This document shows positions 36,179 through 48,856 of a DNA stretch of 64,000 nt, piece after piece. Position 1 is the first letter of the stretch; every line of letters starts with the position of its first letter. Source of the stretch: Allomuricauda sp. (GTDB taxonomy: Bacteria; Bacteroidota; Bacteroidia; Flavobacteriales; Flavobacteriaceae). Location of the stretch: contig RHLF01000002.1 in the NCBI GenBank assembly GCA_003712125.1, positions 1,206,457 through 1,270,456 of the forward strand, read 5' to 3'. Below the pieces are notes generated by a model. That model did not search any database and was not told where the DNA came from. It saw nothing but the letters and a program-made list of their open reading frames with translations. Both the position numbers and the translations under genes were made by a program.

Positions 36179-37954
36179 TTAATGTTCTGAAGCCGCACCA
36201 ACCCCACTAGGGATTCGAATATTTTCCACAATCTCTTGAACCGCTTCAGGTGGTTTGGCCGTAAATTGGGAAACCAGCAAAGCCACCCCAAAATTGACCA
36301 ACATCCCTATTGTTCCAAATCCTTCTGGAGAAATGCCAAACCACCAATTATCGGCACCACTGGTCTCGGGGGAACCCAACCAGCCCAATTTAAATCGGGC
36401 AATGTAATAGCAGGTAATTGCCAAACCAGCAATCATTCCGGTGATAGCGCCTTCACGATTCATACGTTTGCTAAAAATACCCATAACGATGGCCGGGAAG
36501 AACGATGAAGCTGCCAATCCAAAGGCCAAAGCAACAACAGAGGCCACAAACCCAGGTGGGTTGATACCAAAATAACCGGCCACGATGACCGCTAAAAAAG
36601 CAGAAAAGCGGGCAATCAATAATTCTGTTTTCTCAGAAATTTCGGGAGCGAACTGTTTTTTGATCAAGTCATGCGAAATTGAAGTTGAAATTACCAATAA
36701 CAACCCTGCTGCCGTAGACAATGCCGCAGCCAGACCTCCTGCGGCTACAAGGGCAATAATCCAATTGGGCAATCCTGCAATCTCTGGGTTGGCCAAAACC
36801 GTGATGTCACGATCCACATAGAGCTCATTGGGTGAAACACTGGCATTTGCAATAAGCCGTTGCCCGTAGGTGCCTCGGTTTTCTGTAAAAACCGGTTTTT
36901 TCCCATCTATAGCTGAGCCTGGCGCGTACTGAATTTTACCATCGCCATTTTTATCGCTCCAAGCAATAAGATCTGTATCCTCCCATTTTTTAAACCAGGG
37001 CGGAATGTCTTCATAGGGGGTGTCTTGAACGGTCTCCATCAAATTGGTGCGGGCAAAGACAGCAATGGCTGGGGCCGTGGTATAGAGTATGGCAATAAAC
37101 AACAAGGCGTAACCCGCGGATTTTCGGGCATCTTTTACTTTGGGCACTGTAAAAAATCGTATAATCACATGAGGCAGTCCGGCGGTACCCAGCATCAATG
37201 CGGCCGTAATCATAAATATGTCCATCGTTGATTTTGAACCATCGGTATAGGCGGTGAAGCCCAAATCGGTCATTAGGCCATCCAACTTATCCAAGAGGTA
37301 TACGCCATCTTCCCCAGAACTACCAAAACCCAATTGCGGAATAGGATTTCCTGTAGCCATCAGTGAAATGAAGATAGCTGGAACCATAAAGGCAAAAATC
37401 AGTACGCAATACTGCGCCACTTGCGTATAGGTGATACCCTTCATTCCGCCCAAAAAAGCATAAAAGAGTACGACAGCCATCCCGATATAGACACCGGTAT
37501 TGACCTCAACATCCAAAAAGCGGGAAAAAACCACCCCTACCCCGCGCATTTGTCCGGCCACATAGGTAAATGAGACGAAAAGCGCAGCGATTACTGCAAC
37601 TGTTCTCGCCAAATTTGAATAATACCGGTCGCCGATAAAATCGGGGACAGTGAACTTGCCGAACTTTCTCAAGTAGGGTGCCAAGAGCAAGGCCAGTAGC
37701 ACATAGCCGCCAGTCCAACCCATTAAATAAACCGAGCCATCATAGCCTGAAAAAGCGATAATGCCCGCCATGCCCAAGAAGGAGGCTGCCGACATCCAAT
37801 CGGCTGCTGTGGCCAATCCGTTTGCCAACGGAGATACGCCCCCACCTGCCACATAGAACTCCTTGGTTGACCCGGCACGTGACCAAATTGCAATACCAAT
37901 GTAAAGAGCGAAGGTTAGTCCAACGATAAGGAATGTCCAAGATTGAATATCCAT
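36179..37954 (-). CDS. Sodium/solute symporter, acetate-type (ActP-like, VC_2705 group)
   Basis: 591 residues with about 13 membrane helices. The SSS signature regions (AADWMSAASFLGMAGIIAFSGYDG, AALSTAAGLLLVISTSISHD) match the cation/acetate group. Its start codon overlaps the stop of a DUF4212 gene by one base, and Acs follows. In related bacteria the DUF4212 protein is the small subunit of this symporter. The substrate is probably acetate or another short-chain acid, by context. Confidence 0.88.
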   Translation of the reverse strand: MDIQSWTFLIVGLTFALYIGIAIWSRAGSTKEFYVAGGGVSPLANGLATAADWMSAASFLGMAGIIAFSGYDGSVYLMGWTGGYVLLALLLAPYLRKFGKFTVPDFIGDRYYSNLARTVAVIAALFVSFTYVAGQMRGVGVVFSRFLDVEVNTGVYIGMAVVLFYAFLGGMKGITYTQVAQYCVLIFAFMVPAIFISLMATGNPIPQLGFGSSGEDGVYLLDKLDGLMTDLGFTAYTDGSKSTMDIFMITAALMLGTAGLPHVIIRFFTVPKVKDARKSAGYALLFIAILYTTAPAIAVFARTNLMETVQDTPYEDIPPWFKKWEDTDLIAWSDKNGDGKIQYAPGSAIDGKKPVFTENRGTYGQRLIANASVSPNELYVDRDITVLANPEIAGLPNWIIALVAAGGLAAALSTAAGLLLVISTSISHDLIKKQFAPEISEKTELLIARFSAFLAVIVAGYFGINPPGFVASVVALAFGLAASSFFPAIVMGIFSKRMNREGAITGMIAGLAITCYYIARFKLGWLGSPETSGADNWWFGISPEGFGTIGMLVNFGVALLVSQFTAKPPEAVQEIVENIRIPSGVGAASEH

Positions 37955-38208
37955 TAATCGTCCAGTTTGTATTTCTTGTCCAGTTTATTCATTAGTCGTA
38001 CATACACAAAAATTAGAATCACGAATACATAGATGGCCCCTTGTTGGGCAAACCAAAAGCCCAATTTAAATCCGCCCAAACGAATGCTGTTCAATTCATC
38101 GACCCATAATATTCCGAAGCCATAGGAAACCAAAAACCAAACTAAAAGAAGCAGGCCAAGGTATTTTAGATTCGTGCGCCAGTATTTTTTGCGGTCGGTT
38201 GGGTTCAT
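37954..38208 (-). CDS. DUF4212 small membrane subunit of the acetate-type symporter
   Basis: 84 residues when started at the ATG at 38208 (MNPTDRKKYW); a longer frame to 38274 adds 22 unlikely residues. Two hydrophobic segments (LLLLVWFLVSYGFGILW and QQGAIYVFVILIFVYVRLM) with a charged end match DUF4212, found beside VC_2705-type symporters. It overlaps the symporter start by one base. It is the first gene of the acetate operon. Confidence 0.85.
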   Translation of the reverse strand: MNPTDRKKYWRTNLKYLGLLLLVWFLVSYGFGILWVDELNSIRLGGFKLGFWFAQQGAIYVFVILIFVYVRLMNKLDKKYKLDD

Positions 38209-38423
38209 ATAATGTGATTCCTGGTTAGATGTGTTAAATATAGTATTTCCAATATTTATGGGATCGAGGTTCATTCAATTTCACCAGCTGTTCGTAAAGT
38301 AAGTAGAGGATTTTTGTGCATTTCATCGAATAAATGTCGGTGTTCATCGTTATCATCAGCACATAGCATACTTTTAAAACCAGTAGGCTGCACCAAAAAA
38401 CAGTAAACACTCCATTAAACCAC

Positions 38424-41400
38424 ATGTTATTTAAAAAAATTACCTCTCACTTTTTCTTTTTTTTCCTTTTAGTCAGCCTGCAAGCCCAACAATCTATTGA
38501 TGGGTTTTTTCTGGTCAATGCTGACTCAAATAGCGATATCACCGTCTTGACCGATGGACTGGAAATTGATATTGCGTCACTCCCCAGCGTTAATCTGAAC
38601 ATACGCGCTGACGCCAATCCGGCGATTGTGGGCAGTGTTTTTTTACAGCTTAGTGGGCAGGTTGAAAGCACACGAACCGAAAATGTAGCGCCCTACGCTC
38701 TTTTTGGCGATGTATCAGGGGATTATTTACCTGGAAACCTTCCAGTAGGAACTTATACGATGACAGCAACACCCTATAGTGGGGCCAATCTAAGCGGTAC
38801 GGCTGGCAGTCTTTTGACCATCCAATTTTCAATAGTTGATGTACCCTTGAACCTACCACCGACAAGTATTATAACGGCAGACCCGGTAACTGGTGTGGCT
38901 CCGTTAGCTGTTGATTTTACCGGTGATAGTTCAACTGACGATGTTGGTATTGCTTCTTATTTCTGGGATTTTAAAGATGGAAATACGAGTTCTGAGATGA
39001 ACCCTACCCATATTTTTACTACCCCAGGTGATTATTTGGTCGAATTGACCGTTACCGATGCCGAGGGCCTTTTTGATACCAGCACGGTCACGATTGAAGT
39101 GAGCGAGGTATTTGTCAACCAACCGCCCACCGCAGTCTTGGAAGCTTCGACGCTGATTGGGAACGCCCCATTGCAGGTAACCTTTACCGGAAGTAATTCC
39201 ACGGATGATATAGGAATAACGAGTTACTTATGGGATTTTGGTGATGGTGGCACCAGCACTGAAGCCGACCCGGTGTACACCTTCAGCAATCCTGGCACCT
39301 ACGAAGTGTCCTTAACGGTTTTTGATGAAGAAAACCTGCAAGATTCACAAACTACTACTATTACGGCAATAGACATCAATGATGTATTGGTACAAGGGGA
39401 ACTTAAAAAATGGCATACGGTACAACTGCTTTTCAATGGCCCTATAACCAGCGAAACAGATAATGTTAATCCTTTTTTGGATTATCGCCTAAACGTTGCA
39501 TTTACGAGTCCTACGGGGAAAATCTTTTCTGTACCTGGCTTTTATGCCGCAGACGGCAATGCTGCTGAAACCAGTGCTGATTCTGGGAATAAGTGGGCTG
39601 TACGATTTAGTCCAGATGAATTGGGCGAATGGTCATTCACTGCTTCATTTCGAACGGGAAATCAAGTGGCCATTAGTCTTTTAGACACTGATGGGACGCC
39701 CACCGGTTTTGATGGTGCCAGCGGAACTTTCACAATTACTAACAATGATAAGATCATACCTGATAACCGTGCAAATGGTAGGTTGAGCTATGTGGGCGGT
39801 CACTATTACCAGCATGAAGAAACCCAGACCTACTTTTTGAAAGCGGGCACCGATTCTCCAGAAAATATGTTGGCCTATGAAGATTTTGACAATACGGTAA
39901 CCAGCAAGAATTGGCAACCTCATGTTCAAGATTGGGTGACGGGGGATCCCACCTGGCAACAAACCAAGGGAATGGGCCTGATCGGCGCCATTAATTATTT
40001 GGCGGCCAACGGTATGAACGCCTTTTCATTTTTAACCATGAGCGTTAATGGGGATGGACAAGATGTTTGGCCCTGGGAAGCTAATAACCATAACTTGCTT
40101 GACGGAAATGGACCTTCTGAGATTGCCAACAGATTGCGTTATGATGTTTCAAAATTGGAGCAATGGGAAATTCTGTTTGCACATGGTGACAGCAAAGGAA
40201 TGTTTCTCCATATCAAGACCCAAGAGACCGAAAATGATCTGTTACTCGATGGTGGGGAATTGGATGTTCAACGTAAATTATATTATCGAGAATTAATAGC
40301 AAGATTTGGCCATCATTTGGCTTTAAATTGGAACTTAGGTGAGGAAAACGACCTCTATGATGTCCTTGGTGACACTTCAAACAGCAGGCTTATTGCGTAT
40401 GCAGATTACATCAATGCCCTAGACCCCTATAACCATCCGATAACCGTACATTCTTTTCCCGATGGGCAAGACCAACTCTATCTTCCTTTGCTGGGCAATG
40501 GCAACCAACTCACCGGACCCTCCATTCAATCTCTTTTGAACAATACCCATGAAGACATCAAGAAATGGGTAACCGAATCCCAAAATGCCGGCAAACCTTG
40601 GGCTGTGGCCAATGATGAACAGGGTGACCCTCAAACCGGTGTTGCGGCTGATGCCAGTTATTCAGGGAATACAGGCACCATACCCGACAACCGTGATGCC
40701 GTACGATATCAATCGTTGTGGGGTACCTTGTTGGCAGGTGGCTACGGTGTTGAATATTATTTTGGGTACAGTACGGGAGAAACCGATCTAACCGCTCAAG
40801 ATTTTAGAAGTAGGGAAACGAAATGGAACGATGCCAAGTTGGCCATTGATTTTTTTCAAAATGAGATTCCGTTCTGGCTCATGCAAAGTGCCGACGAATT
40901 GACGACCAATGACTTAGCGTACTGCCTGGCCCAAGAAAATGAAGTCTATGTCATTTATTTACCAGGTTCTGAAACCACTAACCTAAATCTCACCCAAGCT
41001 GATGGTTCCTATTCGGTGCAATGGTTTGACCCTATTAACGGAGGGCCCCTTCAAAATGGAAGTATTTTAAATCTAGTCGGTGGCCTTGAGCGAGACTTGG
41101 GAGTTCCACCTTCAAACACTGATGCTGATTGGGTTGTTTTGATCAAAAAGAAAGCAGGTTCTCCAACCGCTGTTATTGAAGCTTCCCTCACCGAAGGTGA
41201 TATGCCGCTCGAAGTAACTTTTTCTAGCGATTTGTCTTCGGATAATACTGGTATTACGGCTTACTTATGGGATTTTAATGATGGTAACACATCCACAGAA
41301 TCCAACCCTACCCATACTTTTACCAACCCAGGAGTATTTCAGGTTTCACTAACGGTAAGCGATGGAGATGGATTACAGGACACCGATACCATTTTGATTA

Positions 41401-44400
41401 CCGTTGTTAATCCAAACCCAAATACACCAATTACAGTTGACCCAATTATTGACCAAATTAATGAACTGGGTGATGTGCTCGATGGAAGTTTGCAGGTTAT
41501 AGCTACTGGCGGCGACGGAGATTTAGTCTACAGCGCAACCGGACTTCCCCCAGGAGTGAATTTAGATCCTGCAACAGGCCAAATTAACGGTGTAATAGAT
41601 GCAAGCGGGAATATTTTCCTGCCATATTCAGTTACCATTACAGTTGATGACAGTGATGCCGATACAACAGATGTAGTTACGACAGATTTCGAATGGACGC
41701 TATCCAATGGTTCCTGTTCTTGGACAGATTTAACCCCAGCCCCCGTAGCCAAATTTGAAAGCCGGGCCGAAATTGTGGACACCAAGATCTATATTATGGG
41801 AGGATGGGTTCCGAATCTGATTGCCACTGGTGATACAGAAATCTATGAACCACAATCTGATACCTGGTCTACAGGTGCCTCTATGCCTGTACCAACAACC
41901 CATGTGGGAAGTGTAGCAGTGGGAACAGACATTTGGTTCATCGGTGGTTTTACCGGTAATAACCCAGGCGTGGCAACAGATGCAGTTTACATCTATGACA
42001 CAAAAGCTGACAATTGGACATCCGGTCCTAGCCTGCCCAGTGCGGTAGGTTCCGGTGCGGCTGCCTTTCTCGACAACAAAATACACTTCATAGGGGGTTT
42101 GCTTCCTGATAGACAAACCGACACTGCTGCGCATTTGGTTCTTGACCTTTCAGATATAGCCAACGGCTGGGTTCCGGCTGCGCCATTACCCATAGGTTTA
42201 AACCACCATTGGGCCGAATCGGTCAATGGAATTATTTATTCGATAGGTGGCCAACAAGGGCATGATGGCCCAATTACCTATCAAGATGTGGTGTACGCCT
42301 ACAATCCTGCCACCGACATTTGGAGCCAAGTGGCCAGTTTACCGCGGGCAAGGTCACATGCCGAGTCGAGCACTTCAGTTCATGATAACAAGATTTTGGT
42401 TACTGGTGGTCGAGATGGTGCTTTCTTTTTTGATGATGTATTGATTTATGATCCCGTCTCTGACGTTTGGGCTGAATTGTGCAACACACCCACTCCCTTA
42501 TTGGCACCAGTGGGACTTGCTTACAACAACCAATTTATTTTATCTGGCGGCGGCGAAAGTGAAAGTAATTTGTATTTGGACACTACCCGATTTATTGACT
42601 TACAGCCAGGTACCGTATTTGCACCTTTACAAATAGATGCGGTGTCAAATCGGTCTGATAACGCCAATGACGCCGTAAACTTTACGATTACAGGAACGGG
42701 CGGCGATCCATTTGCCGAATTTACCTTTGGCATGGATGGACAACCCCCAGGCATCGATATTGACGCACGTACAGGAGTGGTAAGTGGTACCATCGATTCT
42801 TTTGCCGACGGCAATTACGAAGTAAGCGTACGAATGAGCAAACCGGGATCGGTATGGGTACAAACCAATTTCACCTGGACTGTCAGTGGTTCCCTCAACT
42901 GGTTTGTAAAAGGAGAACAAGAAAACTATACGGGTAGGCATGAATGCGGATTTGTGCAAGCTGGGGACAAGTTTTATCTGATGGGAGGTCGAGAAAGTTC
43001 TCGGGTTGAGATGTTCAATTACGCCAATAACAGTTGGTCCAATCTGGGAGATGCACCAGTGAATCTAAATCATTTTCAAGCGGTTGAATACAAAGGACTG
43101 ATTTGGATTATAGGTGCCTTGACCAATGATAATTTTCCCAATGATATTCCTGCTGACCATATCTGGATGTTTGACCCTACCGACAACACCTGGATTCAAG
43201 GGCCTGAGATACCCCAAAATCGAAAGCGTGGTTCTGCTGGACTGGTAATTTATAATGACATTTTTTATTTGGTTGGTGGGAACACCAATGGTCATAATGG
43301 CGGCTATGTACCCTGGTTTGATTCGTATAACCCAGCAACGGGTGAATGGACTGAACTCGATGACGCACCCCACGCACGAGATCATTTTTATGCCTCGGTT
43401 ACAGGAGACAAATTGTATGCCCTAAGTGGTAGGCTATCAGGTGGACCTGGCGGTGTTTTTGCACCAACCCTGCCCGAGGTTGATGTGTATGATTTTGCAA
43501 CCCAACAGTGGGAAACCCTTCCTGCCAGTGCCAATCTTCCTACTCCGCGCAGCGGCCCTTCGATTGCCGTTTTCAATGGAAAACTAATCGTGGTCGGCGG
43601 AAGTGTGGAAAGTCAAGATGTCTATGGTACCTTAGTGACCAATGATGTGCTGAAAATTACAGAAGCTTTTGATCCCCTTACCCAAACTTGGGAGCGGTTG
43701 GCCGATGCCAATTTCAAAAGGAGGGCAACTCAAGCCATAGTATCGGGCAACGGTATTCATGTGGCCTCAGGAAGCAATGTCTTGGCTGGAGGTACGCAAA
43801 AAAATATGGAATATTACGGTGAGGATAACCCTACCGGAACTCCCCTGACAGCAAGTACCTTGAACGCCCCCGTTCAACTAACCATAGCACCTGCGGCAAC
43901 AGAGACCATTTTACTAGAAGTTTCAGAAGGTAATGTTGGTGTTTTTGTCAAATCAATGCAGCTATCAGGCAACCAAGCTGCCGATTTCAATATCGTCTCA
44001 GGCGAATTAACAAATTCGCTTTTGATGCCAAATGTGCAACATGCCATAGAAATTTTGTATTCTGGAACGGGCAGTGCTACGGCGCAATTGGCCATAAATT
44101 ACGGTTCAACTGGCCAAGTAAATGTTGCCTTAGATTCCCCATCCAATGGAAACAACCCGCCTCAAGCCGTCATTGGCTCCTCAATTTTAGGAGGAGAGGT
44201 ACCTTTGCAGGTTGCCTTCACCGGAGAGGGATCCACAGATGATAATTTAATTGTTAGTTATTTATGGGATTTTGGTGACGGCTCTACCTCAACCGAAACC
44301 AATCCGACCCATACCTTTACCAGTACTGGAATTTATGATGTATCACTAACCGTTAGTGATGCGGAGGGACTACAAGACACGGCAAATGTCACCATCACCG

Positions 44401-46772
44401 TTACGGACCCCAATCAAGAAGGTGTTACAGGATTTGTTTTGGTCAATTCCACCACCAATGAAGATGTATTAAATCTGTTTGAAGGGTTACAAATTAATAG
44501 TAGCACAACGGAAAACCTATTGCTCAATATAAGAGCAAATACAAATCCTCCTACGGTAGGAAGTGTTTTCCTTGAATTGACAGGTCCAGTGCAAAATACT
44601 AGAGGGGAAAGTGTAGCCCCTTATGCTCTGTTTGGTGATGTATCGGGTGATTATTTGGGCGAATTGCTTCCTTTGGGAAATTATACCATAAGTGCCACAC
44701 CATATAGCGGGTTTGGCTTAACGGGAACCCAAGGAGCGACCGTTTCGGTCTCTTTTTCGATTGTTGAAGAAATTGCCAATCAACCCCCCGTGGCCATTGC
44801 CAGTGCTAACCCAACCTCCGGTACAGCTCCTTTACTGGTTGATTTTACGGGAAGCAATTCTACAGATGATACGGGCATTGCCCAATTTTTATGGAATTTC
44901 ATGGATGCAGGGGCCACTTCAAATAATAGTAATACATCCTATCAGTTTAATACGCCTGGTACCTATAATGTAAGCTTGACCGTAACCGATGCTGAGGGAT
45001 TACAAGATAGTGAGGTGGTAACCATATTGGTTGAACCTCCTGTGTCAAATGATCCGCCCAATGCGGTACTCAGTGCCACACCAGAATCTGGAGATGTCCC
45101 ATTGGAGGTCAATTTTACGGGTGACCAGTCTTCAGATGATACTGCAGTAGTCTCCTATAATTGGAATTTTGGAGATGGCAACACATCAAATGAAGTCAAT
45201 CCAAGTCATACTTTTTTGAGTGTTGGCGATTTCAATGTTACCTTAACAGTGACCGATGAAGAAGGGTTAGAAGACATTGCATCTGTTACGATATCGGTTC
45301 AAGACCCCGTTTCAAATACGGCTCCAACGGCTGTGATAAGCGCGACACCTGAATCGGGCGAAGCACCATTGGAGGTTAGTTTTACTGGTGACCAATCTTC
45401 CGATGATGTTGCCGTAGTCGCTTACGATTGGGACTTTGGCGATGGTACCCTCTCAAATTTGGCCAATCCGACGCATACCTACAATGCTGTTGGTAGTTAT
45501 ACGGTAACGTTAACGGTGGCCGACCAAGAGGGGTTGGAAGATGCTACAACCGTCACCATCGTTGTGAATCCTCCGAATGAGGCACCCACTGCGACAATTG
45601 GTGCTTCCCCATTAAGCGGCGATGCGCCATTGGAAGTAAGTTTCACCGGAAACACATCAACTGATGACAAAGCCATCACCTCTTATTTATGGGATTTTGA
45701 CGATAATGGTACCACTTCAAACGAAATTGATCCTATTTATACGTTTGTAAATTCAGGAACCTATAACGTCTCGCTAACCGTTTTTGACGAAGAGGGGCTT
45801 CAAGATCAAGAAACCATACTCATTACGGTGAATCTTCCAAATCAACCACCGAATGCCCTTGCTACCGCCACTCCACTAACAGGTGATGCACCCTTGTTGG
45901 TAAACTTTACTGGAGATGCTTCAAGCGATGATAGCGCTATAGCTTCATATTTCTGGGATTTCAAAGATGGAAGCACATCCATATTGGCAAATCCTTCACA
46001 TACATTTACACTTCCTGGTACCTATGAGGTAAGTCTTACTGTTTTTGACGATGCAGGTTTGCAGGATACCGATACCATAACCATAACCGTATTGGATGCC
46101 AATGCCGAAGGGGTTATTGGTTTTACCCTGGTCAATGCCACATCAAATGCCGATATTTTAGAGTTATCCAATAACCTACAGATTGAATCTTCGCAGACAA
46201 ATGGGCTAAACCTAAATATTAGGGCGAATACAAATCCGACCGTGGTTGGAAGTGTTCGTTTGGAACTTCAAGGCCCTGTCACCAACATAAGGCTTGAAAA
46301 TGTAGCACCCTATGCCTTGTTTGGCGATAATTCAGGCAATTATCTTGGGACTCCATTACCCGAGGGAGATTATACCATAAGCGCCACATCTTTTGATGGC
46401 CCTAACCAAACCGGTGCGGAGGGAGCAACCGTATCAATTGCATTTTCCATAGTACCCCCACAACCGCTTATCGGATCCAGTGAGACAGACAATTCATTGA
46501 ATCTTACGGTATATCCCAATCCCACCGCGCAAGAAGCACATTTAAGTTTATCTGAGAACCAAGCTAAAATTGCAGAGGTCTATCTGTATGATTCTCTCGG
46601 TCGAAAAATAAAGACTTTGGACAGTTCCAAAATTGAATGGGAAAATGGTGATGTCTTATTACCCATTTATGATTTGGAGGAAGGATTTTATATTGTTGTA
46701 GCTGTTACCCATTCCCTACAAGTGGTGCAAACTAAAATGGTAGTTAAAGAAAAGAAAGAAGGCTATGAATAA
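38424..46772 (+). CDS. Giant T9SS surface protein with PKD, Kelch and glycosidase-like modules
   Basis: 2782 residues, signal peptide at 1-22. Order, from sequence (approximate): shared ~115-residue module (25-138); PKD 1-2 (144-319); DUF5060-like domain (321-442); TIM-barrel-like glycosidase region of DUF4038 type (453-909, with NWNLGEEN near 640); PKD 3 (913-996); putative-Ig He_PIG (1002-1094); Kelch propeller (1098-1396); He_PIG (1399-1489); Kelch (1492-1809); ASPM-like beta domain (1810-1907); PKD 4; shared module (2000-2117); PKD 5-9; shared module (2562-2679); T9SS type A sorting domain (2690-2782, [12 protein letters not shown]). It should be exported across the outer membrane and anchored or released, likely acting on polysaccharide. 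Its stop overlaps purC by 10 bases, convergent. Activity is unproven. Confidence 0.85.
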   Translation: MLFKKITSHFFFFFLLVSLQAQQSIDGFFLVNADSNSDITVLTDGLEIDIASLPSVNLNIRADANPAIVGSVFLQLSGQVESTRTENVAPYALFGDVSGDYLPGNLPVGTYTMTATPYSGANLSGTAGSLLTIQFSIVDVPLNLPPTSIITADPVTGVAPLAVDFTGDSSTDDVGIASYFWDFKDGNTSSEMNPTHIFTTPGDYLVELTVTDAEGLFDTSTVTIEVSEVFVNQPPTAVLEASTLIGNAPLQVTFTGSNSTDDIGITSYLWDFGDGGTSTEADPVYTFSNPGTYEVSLTVFDEENLQDSQTTTITAIDINDVLVQGELKKWHTVQLLFNGPITSETDNVNPFLDYRLNVAFTSPTGKIFSVPGFYAADGNAAETSADSGNKWAVRFSPDELGEWSFTASFRTGNQVAISLLDTDGTPTGFDGASGTFTITNNDKIIPDNRANGRLSYVGGHYYQHEETQTYFLKAGTDSPENMLAYEDFDNTVTSKNWQPHVQDWVTGDPTWQQTKGMGLIGAINYLAANGMNAFSFLTMSVNGDGQDVWPWEANNHNLLDGNGPSEIANRLRYDVSKLEQWEILFAHGDSKGMFLHIKTQETENDLLLDGGELDVQRKLYYRELIARFGHHLALNWNLGEENDLYDVLGDTSNSRLIAYADYINALDPYNHPITVHSFPDGQDQLYLPLLGNGNQLTGPSIQSLLNNTHEDIKKWVTESQNAGKPWAVANDEQGDPQTGVAADASYSGNTGTIPDNRDAVRYQSLWGTLLAGGYGVEYYFGYSTGETDLTAQDFRSRETKWNDAKLAIDFFQNEIPFWLMQSADELTTNDLAYCLAQENEVYVIYLPGSETTNLNLTQADGSYSVQWFDPINGGPLQNGSILNLVGGLERDLGVPPSNTDADWVVLIKKKAGSPTAVIEASLTEGDMPLEVTFSSDLSSDNTGITAYLWDFNDGNTSTESNPTHTFTNPGVFQVSLTVSDGDGLQDTDTILITVVNPNPNTPITVDPIIDQINELGDVLDGSLQVIATGGDGDLVYSATGLPPGVNLDPATGQINGVIDASGNIFLPYSVTITVDDSDADTTDVVTTDFEWTLSNGSCSWTDLTPAPVAKFESRAEIVDTKIYIMGGWVPNLIATGDTEIYEPQSDTWSTGASMPVPTTHVGSVAVGTDIWFIGGFTGNNPGVATDAVYIYDTKADNWTSGPSLPSAVGSGAAAFLDNKIHFIGGLLPDRQTDTAAHLVLDLSDIANGWVPAAPLPIGLNHHWAESVNGIIYSIGGQQGHDGPITYQDVVYAYNPATDIWSQVASLPRARSHAESSTSVHDNKILVTGGRDGAFFFDDVLIYDPVSDVWAELCNTPTPLLAPVGLAYNNQFILSGGGESESNLYLDTTRFIDLQPGTVFAPLQIDAVSNRSDNANDAVNFTITGTGGDPFAEFTFGMDGQPPGIDIDARTGVVSGTIDSFADGNYEVSVRMSKPGSVWVQTNFTWTVSGSLNWFVKGEQENYTGRHECGFVQAGDKFYLMGGRESSRVEMFNYANNSWSNLGDAPVNLNHFQAVEYKGLIWIIGALTNDNFPNDIPADHIWMFDPTDNTWIQGPEIPQNRKRGSAGLVIYNDIFYLVGGNTNGHNGGYVPWFDSYNPATGEWTELDDAPHARDHFYASVTGDKLYALSGRLSGGPGGVFAPTLPEVDVYDFATQQWETLPASANLPTPRSGPSIAVFNGKLIVVGGSVESQDVYGTLVTNDVLKITEAFDPLTQTWERLADANFKRRATQAIVSGNGIHVASGSNVLAGGTQKNMEYYGEDNPTGTPLTASTLNAPVQLTIAPAATETILLEVSEGNVGVFVKSMQLSGNQAADFNIVSGELTNSLLMPNVQHAIEILYSGTGSATAQLAINYGSTGQVNVALDSPSNGNNPPQAVIGSSILGGEVPLQVAFTGEGSTDDNLIVSYLWDFGDGSTSTETNPTHTFTSTGIYDVSLTVSDAEGLQDTANVTITVTDPNQEGVTGFVLVNSTTNEDVLNLFEGLQINSSTTENLLLNIRANTNPPTVGSVFLELTGPVQNTRGESVAPYALFGDVSGDYLGELLPLGNYTISATPYSGFGLTGTQGATVSVSFSIVEEIANQPPVAIASANPTSGTAPLLVDFTGSNSTDDTGIAQFLWNFMDAGATSNNSNTSYQFNTPGTYNVSLTVTDAEGLQDSEVVTILVEPPVSNDPPNAVLSATPESGDVPLEVNFTGDQSSDDTAVVSYNWNFGDGNTSNEVNPSHTFLSVGDFNVTLTVTDEEGLEDIASVTISVQDPVSNTAPTAVISATPESGEAPLEVSFTGDQSSDDVAVVAYDWDFGDGTLSNLANPTHTYNAVGSYTVTLTVADQEGLEDATTVTIVVNPPNEAPTATIGASPLSGDAPLEVSFTGNTSTDDKAITSYLWDFDDNGTTSNEIDPIYTFVNSGTYNVSLTVFDEEGLQDQETILITVNLPNQPPNALATATPLTGDAPLLVNFTGDASSDDSAIASYFWDFKDGSTSILANPSHTFTLPGTYEVSLTVFDDAGLQDTDTITITVLDANAEGVIGFTLVNATSNADILELSNNLQIESSQTNGLNLNIRANTNPTVVGSVRLELQGPVTNIRLENVAPYALFGDNSGNYLGTPLPEGDYTISATSFDGPNQTGAEGATVSIAFSIVPPQPLIGSSETDNSLNLTVYPNPTAQEAHLSLSENQAKIAEVYLYDSLGRKIKTLDSSKIEWENGDVLLPIYDLEEGFYIVVAVTHSLQVVQTKMVVKEKKEGYE
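44150..46100 (+). repeat. PKD repeat array with one embedded shared module
   Basis: Six PKD domains (cores such as SYLWDFGDG and SYFWDFKDG) at about 85 codons each, with a ~118-residue shared module between the first and second. The five after the module run in direct tandem. Repeat similarity is at protein level; DNA copies have diverged. Confidence 0.8.
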
Positions 46773-47725
46773 ATGGCCGTGTTAAGATAATTGCCGGTGT
46801 TTTGACCTATTCGTTCATGAATGTTCGCAACATCGGCTTTTTGAAAGGTTTCACCAGTAATGCTTTCATATAGCTCGATGTAACGATTGGATACAGACTC
46901 GATGTAAGCATCACTCATTTCAGGAACTTTTTGTCCTTCCAATCCTTGAAACCCATTCGAAATTAGCCATTGTCGCACAAACTCTTTAGACAATTGTTTC
47001 TGCGGTTCTCCCCTATCCTGTCGATCTTGATAACCTTCGGCATAAAAATAGCGTGAAGAGTCAGGAGTATGAATTTCATCAATCAATACAATTTGCCCCT
47101 CCTTGGTCTTTCCAAACTCGTATTTGGTGTCGACCAATATCAGTCCCTGTTTCGCAGCGATTTCAGTTCCTCTTTCAAATAATTTACGGGTATACTCCTC
47201 TAGCACTTTGTAATCTTCCTCCGAAACAATTCCACGTTTTAAGATATCTTCCCGGGCAATATCCTCATCATGGTCTCCCTTCTCCGCCTTGGTGGCTGGA
47301 GTAATAATGGGGACAGGAAATTTATCATGCTCCTTCATACCTTCGGGCATCGGAACGCCACAAAGACTACGCTTTCCTGCCTTATATTCGCGAGCAGCAT
47401 GTCCAGAAAGGTAGCCTCGAATAACCATCTCAACCTTAAAGGGCTCACAAGCCTTGCCGACGGCAACATTGGGATCGGGAGTGGCCATAAGCCAATTTGG
47501 AACCAAATCTTCGGTAGCCTGCATCATTTTAGTTGCAATTTGGTTCAAAATTTGACCTTTATACGGAATCCCCTTTGGCATGACCACATCAAAAGCCGAA
47601 AGTCGATCCGTAGCGACCATGACCAAAATATCATCTTTTAATGTATAAACTTCCCTAACCTTTCCTTTATATACAGATTCTTGACCAGCGAAGGTGAAGT
47701 TGGTGTTCATCAAAGTGTTTGCCAT
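46763..47725 (-). CDS. purC: Phosphoribosylaminoimidazole-succinocarboxamide synthase
   Basis: 320 residues, the longer (eukaryote-like) SAICAR synthase form rather than the 237-residue E. coli one. Catalyses step 7 of IMP synthesis in the cytoplasm. Conserved segments include [35 protein letters not shown] and [12 protein letters not shown]. It starts 3 bases after phoH, so the two are cotranscribed; no purine riboswitch is visible because phoH occupies the leader. Confidence 0.95.
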   Translation of the reverse strand: MANTLMNTNFTFAGQESVYKGKVREVYTLKDDILVMVATDRLSAFDVVMPKGIPYKGQILNQIATKMMQATEDLVPNWLMATPDPNVAVGKACEPFKVEMVIRGYLSGHAAREYKAGKRSLCGVPMPEGMKEHDKFPVPIITPATKAEKGDHDEDIAREDILKRGIVSEEDYKVLEEYTRKLFERGTEIAAKQGLILVDTKYEFGKTKEGQIVLIDEIHTPDSSRYFYAEGYQDRQDRGEPQKQLSKEFVRQWLISNGFQGLEGQKVPEMSDAYIESVSNRYIELYESITGETFQKADVANIHERIGQNTGNYLNTAIYS

Positions 47726-47728
47726 AGC

Positions 47729-48748
47729 CTAGTTGTGATGTTCTATAGTTTTGTATGCTGCAATAACTTTTTTGACCAGTCCATGTCGGATGACATCCTT
47801 ATCATCCAAATAAACAATTTGGATGCCTTTTACATTCTTGAGAATTAACAAGGCTTCTTTTAAACCTGAAATTACTCTTCGAGGCAAATCGATCTGGCCT
47901 GGATCACCTGTTAAAAGAAATTTGGCATTCTTGCCCATTCGGGTCAAGAACATTTTCATTTGTGCATGGGTGGTATTCTGGGCCTCATCCAAAATCACGA
48001 AGGCATTATCTAAGGTACGTCCGCGCATAAAGGCCATTGGTGCAATTTGAATAGTACCATCCTCAATGTATTTTGCCAACTTTTCTGGAGCGATCATATC
48101 GCGCAGCGCATCATACAGCGGTTGCATATAGGGATCGAGTTTTTCCTTTAAATCCCCGGGTAAAAAACCAAGGTTTTCGCCGGCTTCAACGGCAGGTCTT
48201 GTCAAAATGATCCTGCGAACCTGTTTTTCTTTTAAAGCTTTTACCGCCAAGGCAACTCCAGTATAAGTCTTGCCAGTACCTGCCGGGCCAATGGCAAAAA
48301 CCATGTCATTTTTCGAACATGCATCAACCATCTTCCGCTGGTTAACGGTTTGCGCCTTTATTAACCTACCGCTTACACCGTGAACCAATACATCTCCACT
48401 AGATTTTGAAGATTGATAGTCTTCTTGGCCATTGCTGGTCAAAACACGTTCAATCATATTCTCATCTAACTTGTTGTATTTGGCAAATTGATCGGTAAGT
48501 GCATCAAATTTTTTGTCGAATACCTCCAGTAATTCCTCATCGCCATAAACTTTTATTTTACTTCCCCTTGCGACGATTTTTAACTTTGGGAAGTATTTTT
48601 TTAAAAGTTCAATGGTCTCATTCTGTTGCCCAAAGAAGTCTCGTGGGCTAATCTCCGTAAGTTCAATTATAAGCTCGTTCAAAAAATTTCTTGTTAGGGT
48701 TTGTGGGGTACAAACAGCTGTTCTTGCTTTTTGCTTAATTTTACTCAA
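47729..48748 (-). CDS. PhoH family protein
   Basis: 339 residues: an N-terminal KH-like RNA-binding region (EISPRDFFGQQNETIELLKKYFP, about 32-60) and a P-loop ATPase domain with Walker A AIGPAGTGKTYTG and DEAQNTTHAQMKMFL. PhoH proteins bind RNA and use ATP; related ones are implicated in RNA turnover. It leads the phoH-purC transcript, with a candidate promoter upstream (48804-48836). Confidence 0.92.
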   Translation of the reverse strand: MSKIKQKARTAVCTPQTLTRNFLNELIIELTEISPRDFFGQQNETIELLKKYFPKLKIVARGSKIKVYGDEELLEVFDKKFDALTDQFAKYNKLDENMIERVLTSNGQEDYQSSKSSGDVLVHGVSGRLIKAQTVNQRKMVDACSKNDMVFAIGPAGTGKTYTGVALAVKALKEKQVRRIILTRPAVEAGENLGFLPGDLKEKLDPYMQPLYDALRDMIAPEKLAKYIEDGTIQIAPMAFMRGRTLDNAFVILDEAQNTTHAQMKMFLTRMGKNAKFLLTGDPGQIDLPRRVISGLKEALLILKNVKGIQIVYLDDKDVIRHGLVKKVIAAYKTIEHHN

Positions 48749-48803
48749 AAATCGAGCATTTCCAGCTTTGCAGCTTTTCTCGATTCGTTGTTTTTCACAG
48801 CAA

Positions 48804-48836
48804 CAAACTTAACCAAATTTAGCATTTAGCGGGCAA
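48804..48836 (-). promoter_or_regulatory. Promoter of phoH-purC
   Basis: On the minus strand: TTG (48836-48834), a 22-base spacer, then TAAGTTTG (48811-48804). A second TAAATTTG (48821-48814) overlaps the spacer and is too close to the TTG to be the partner. Confidence 0.5.
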
Positions 48837-48856
48837 AAACATATTAACAGTATTGC

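Noticed and set aside
38234..38425. A 63-codon minus-strand frame upstream of the acetate operon
   Set aside because: The encoded sequence is random-looking (many Cys, Tyr and Met), and it overlaps the DUF4212 promoter area. No start signal or similarity supports it.
44150..46100. Repeated DNA that could look like a CRISPR array
   Set aside because: The units are long (about 255 bases), protein-coding PKD domains in one frame, not short repeats with unique spacers.
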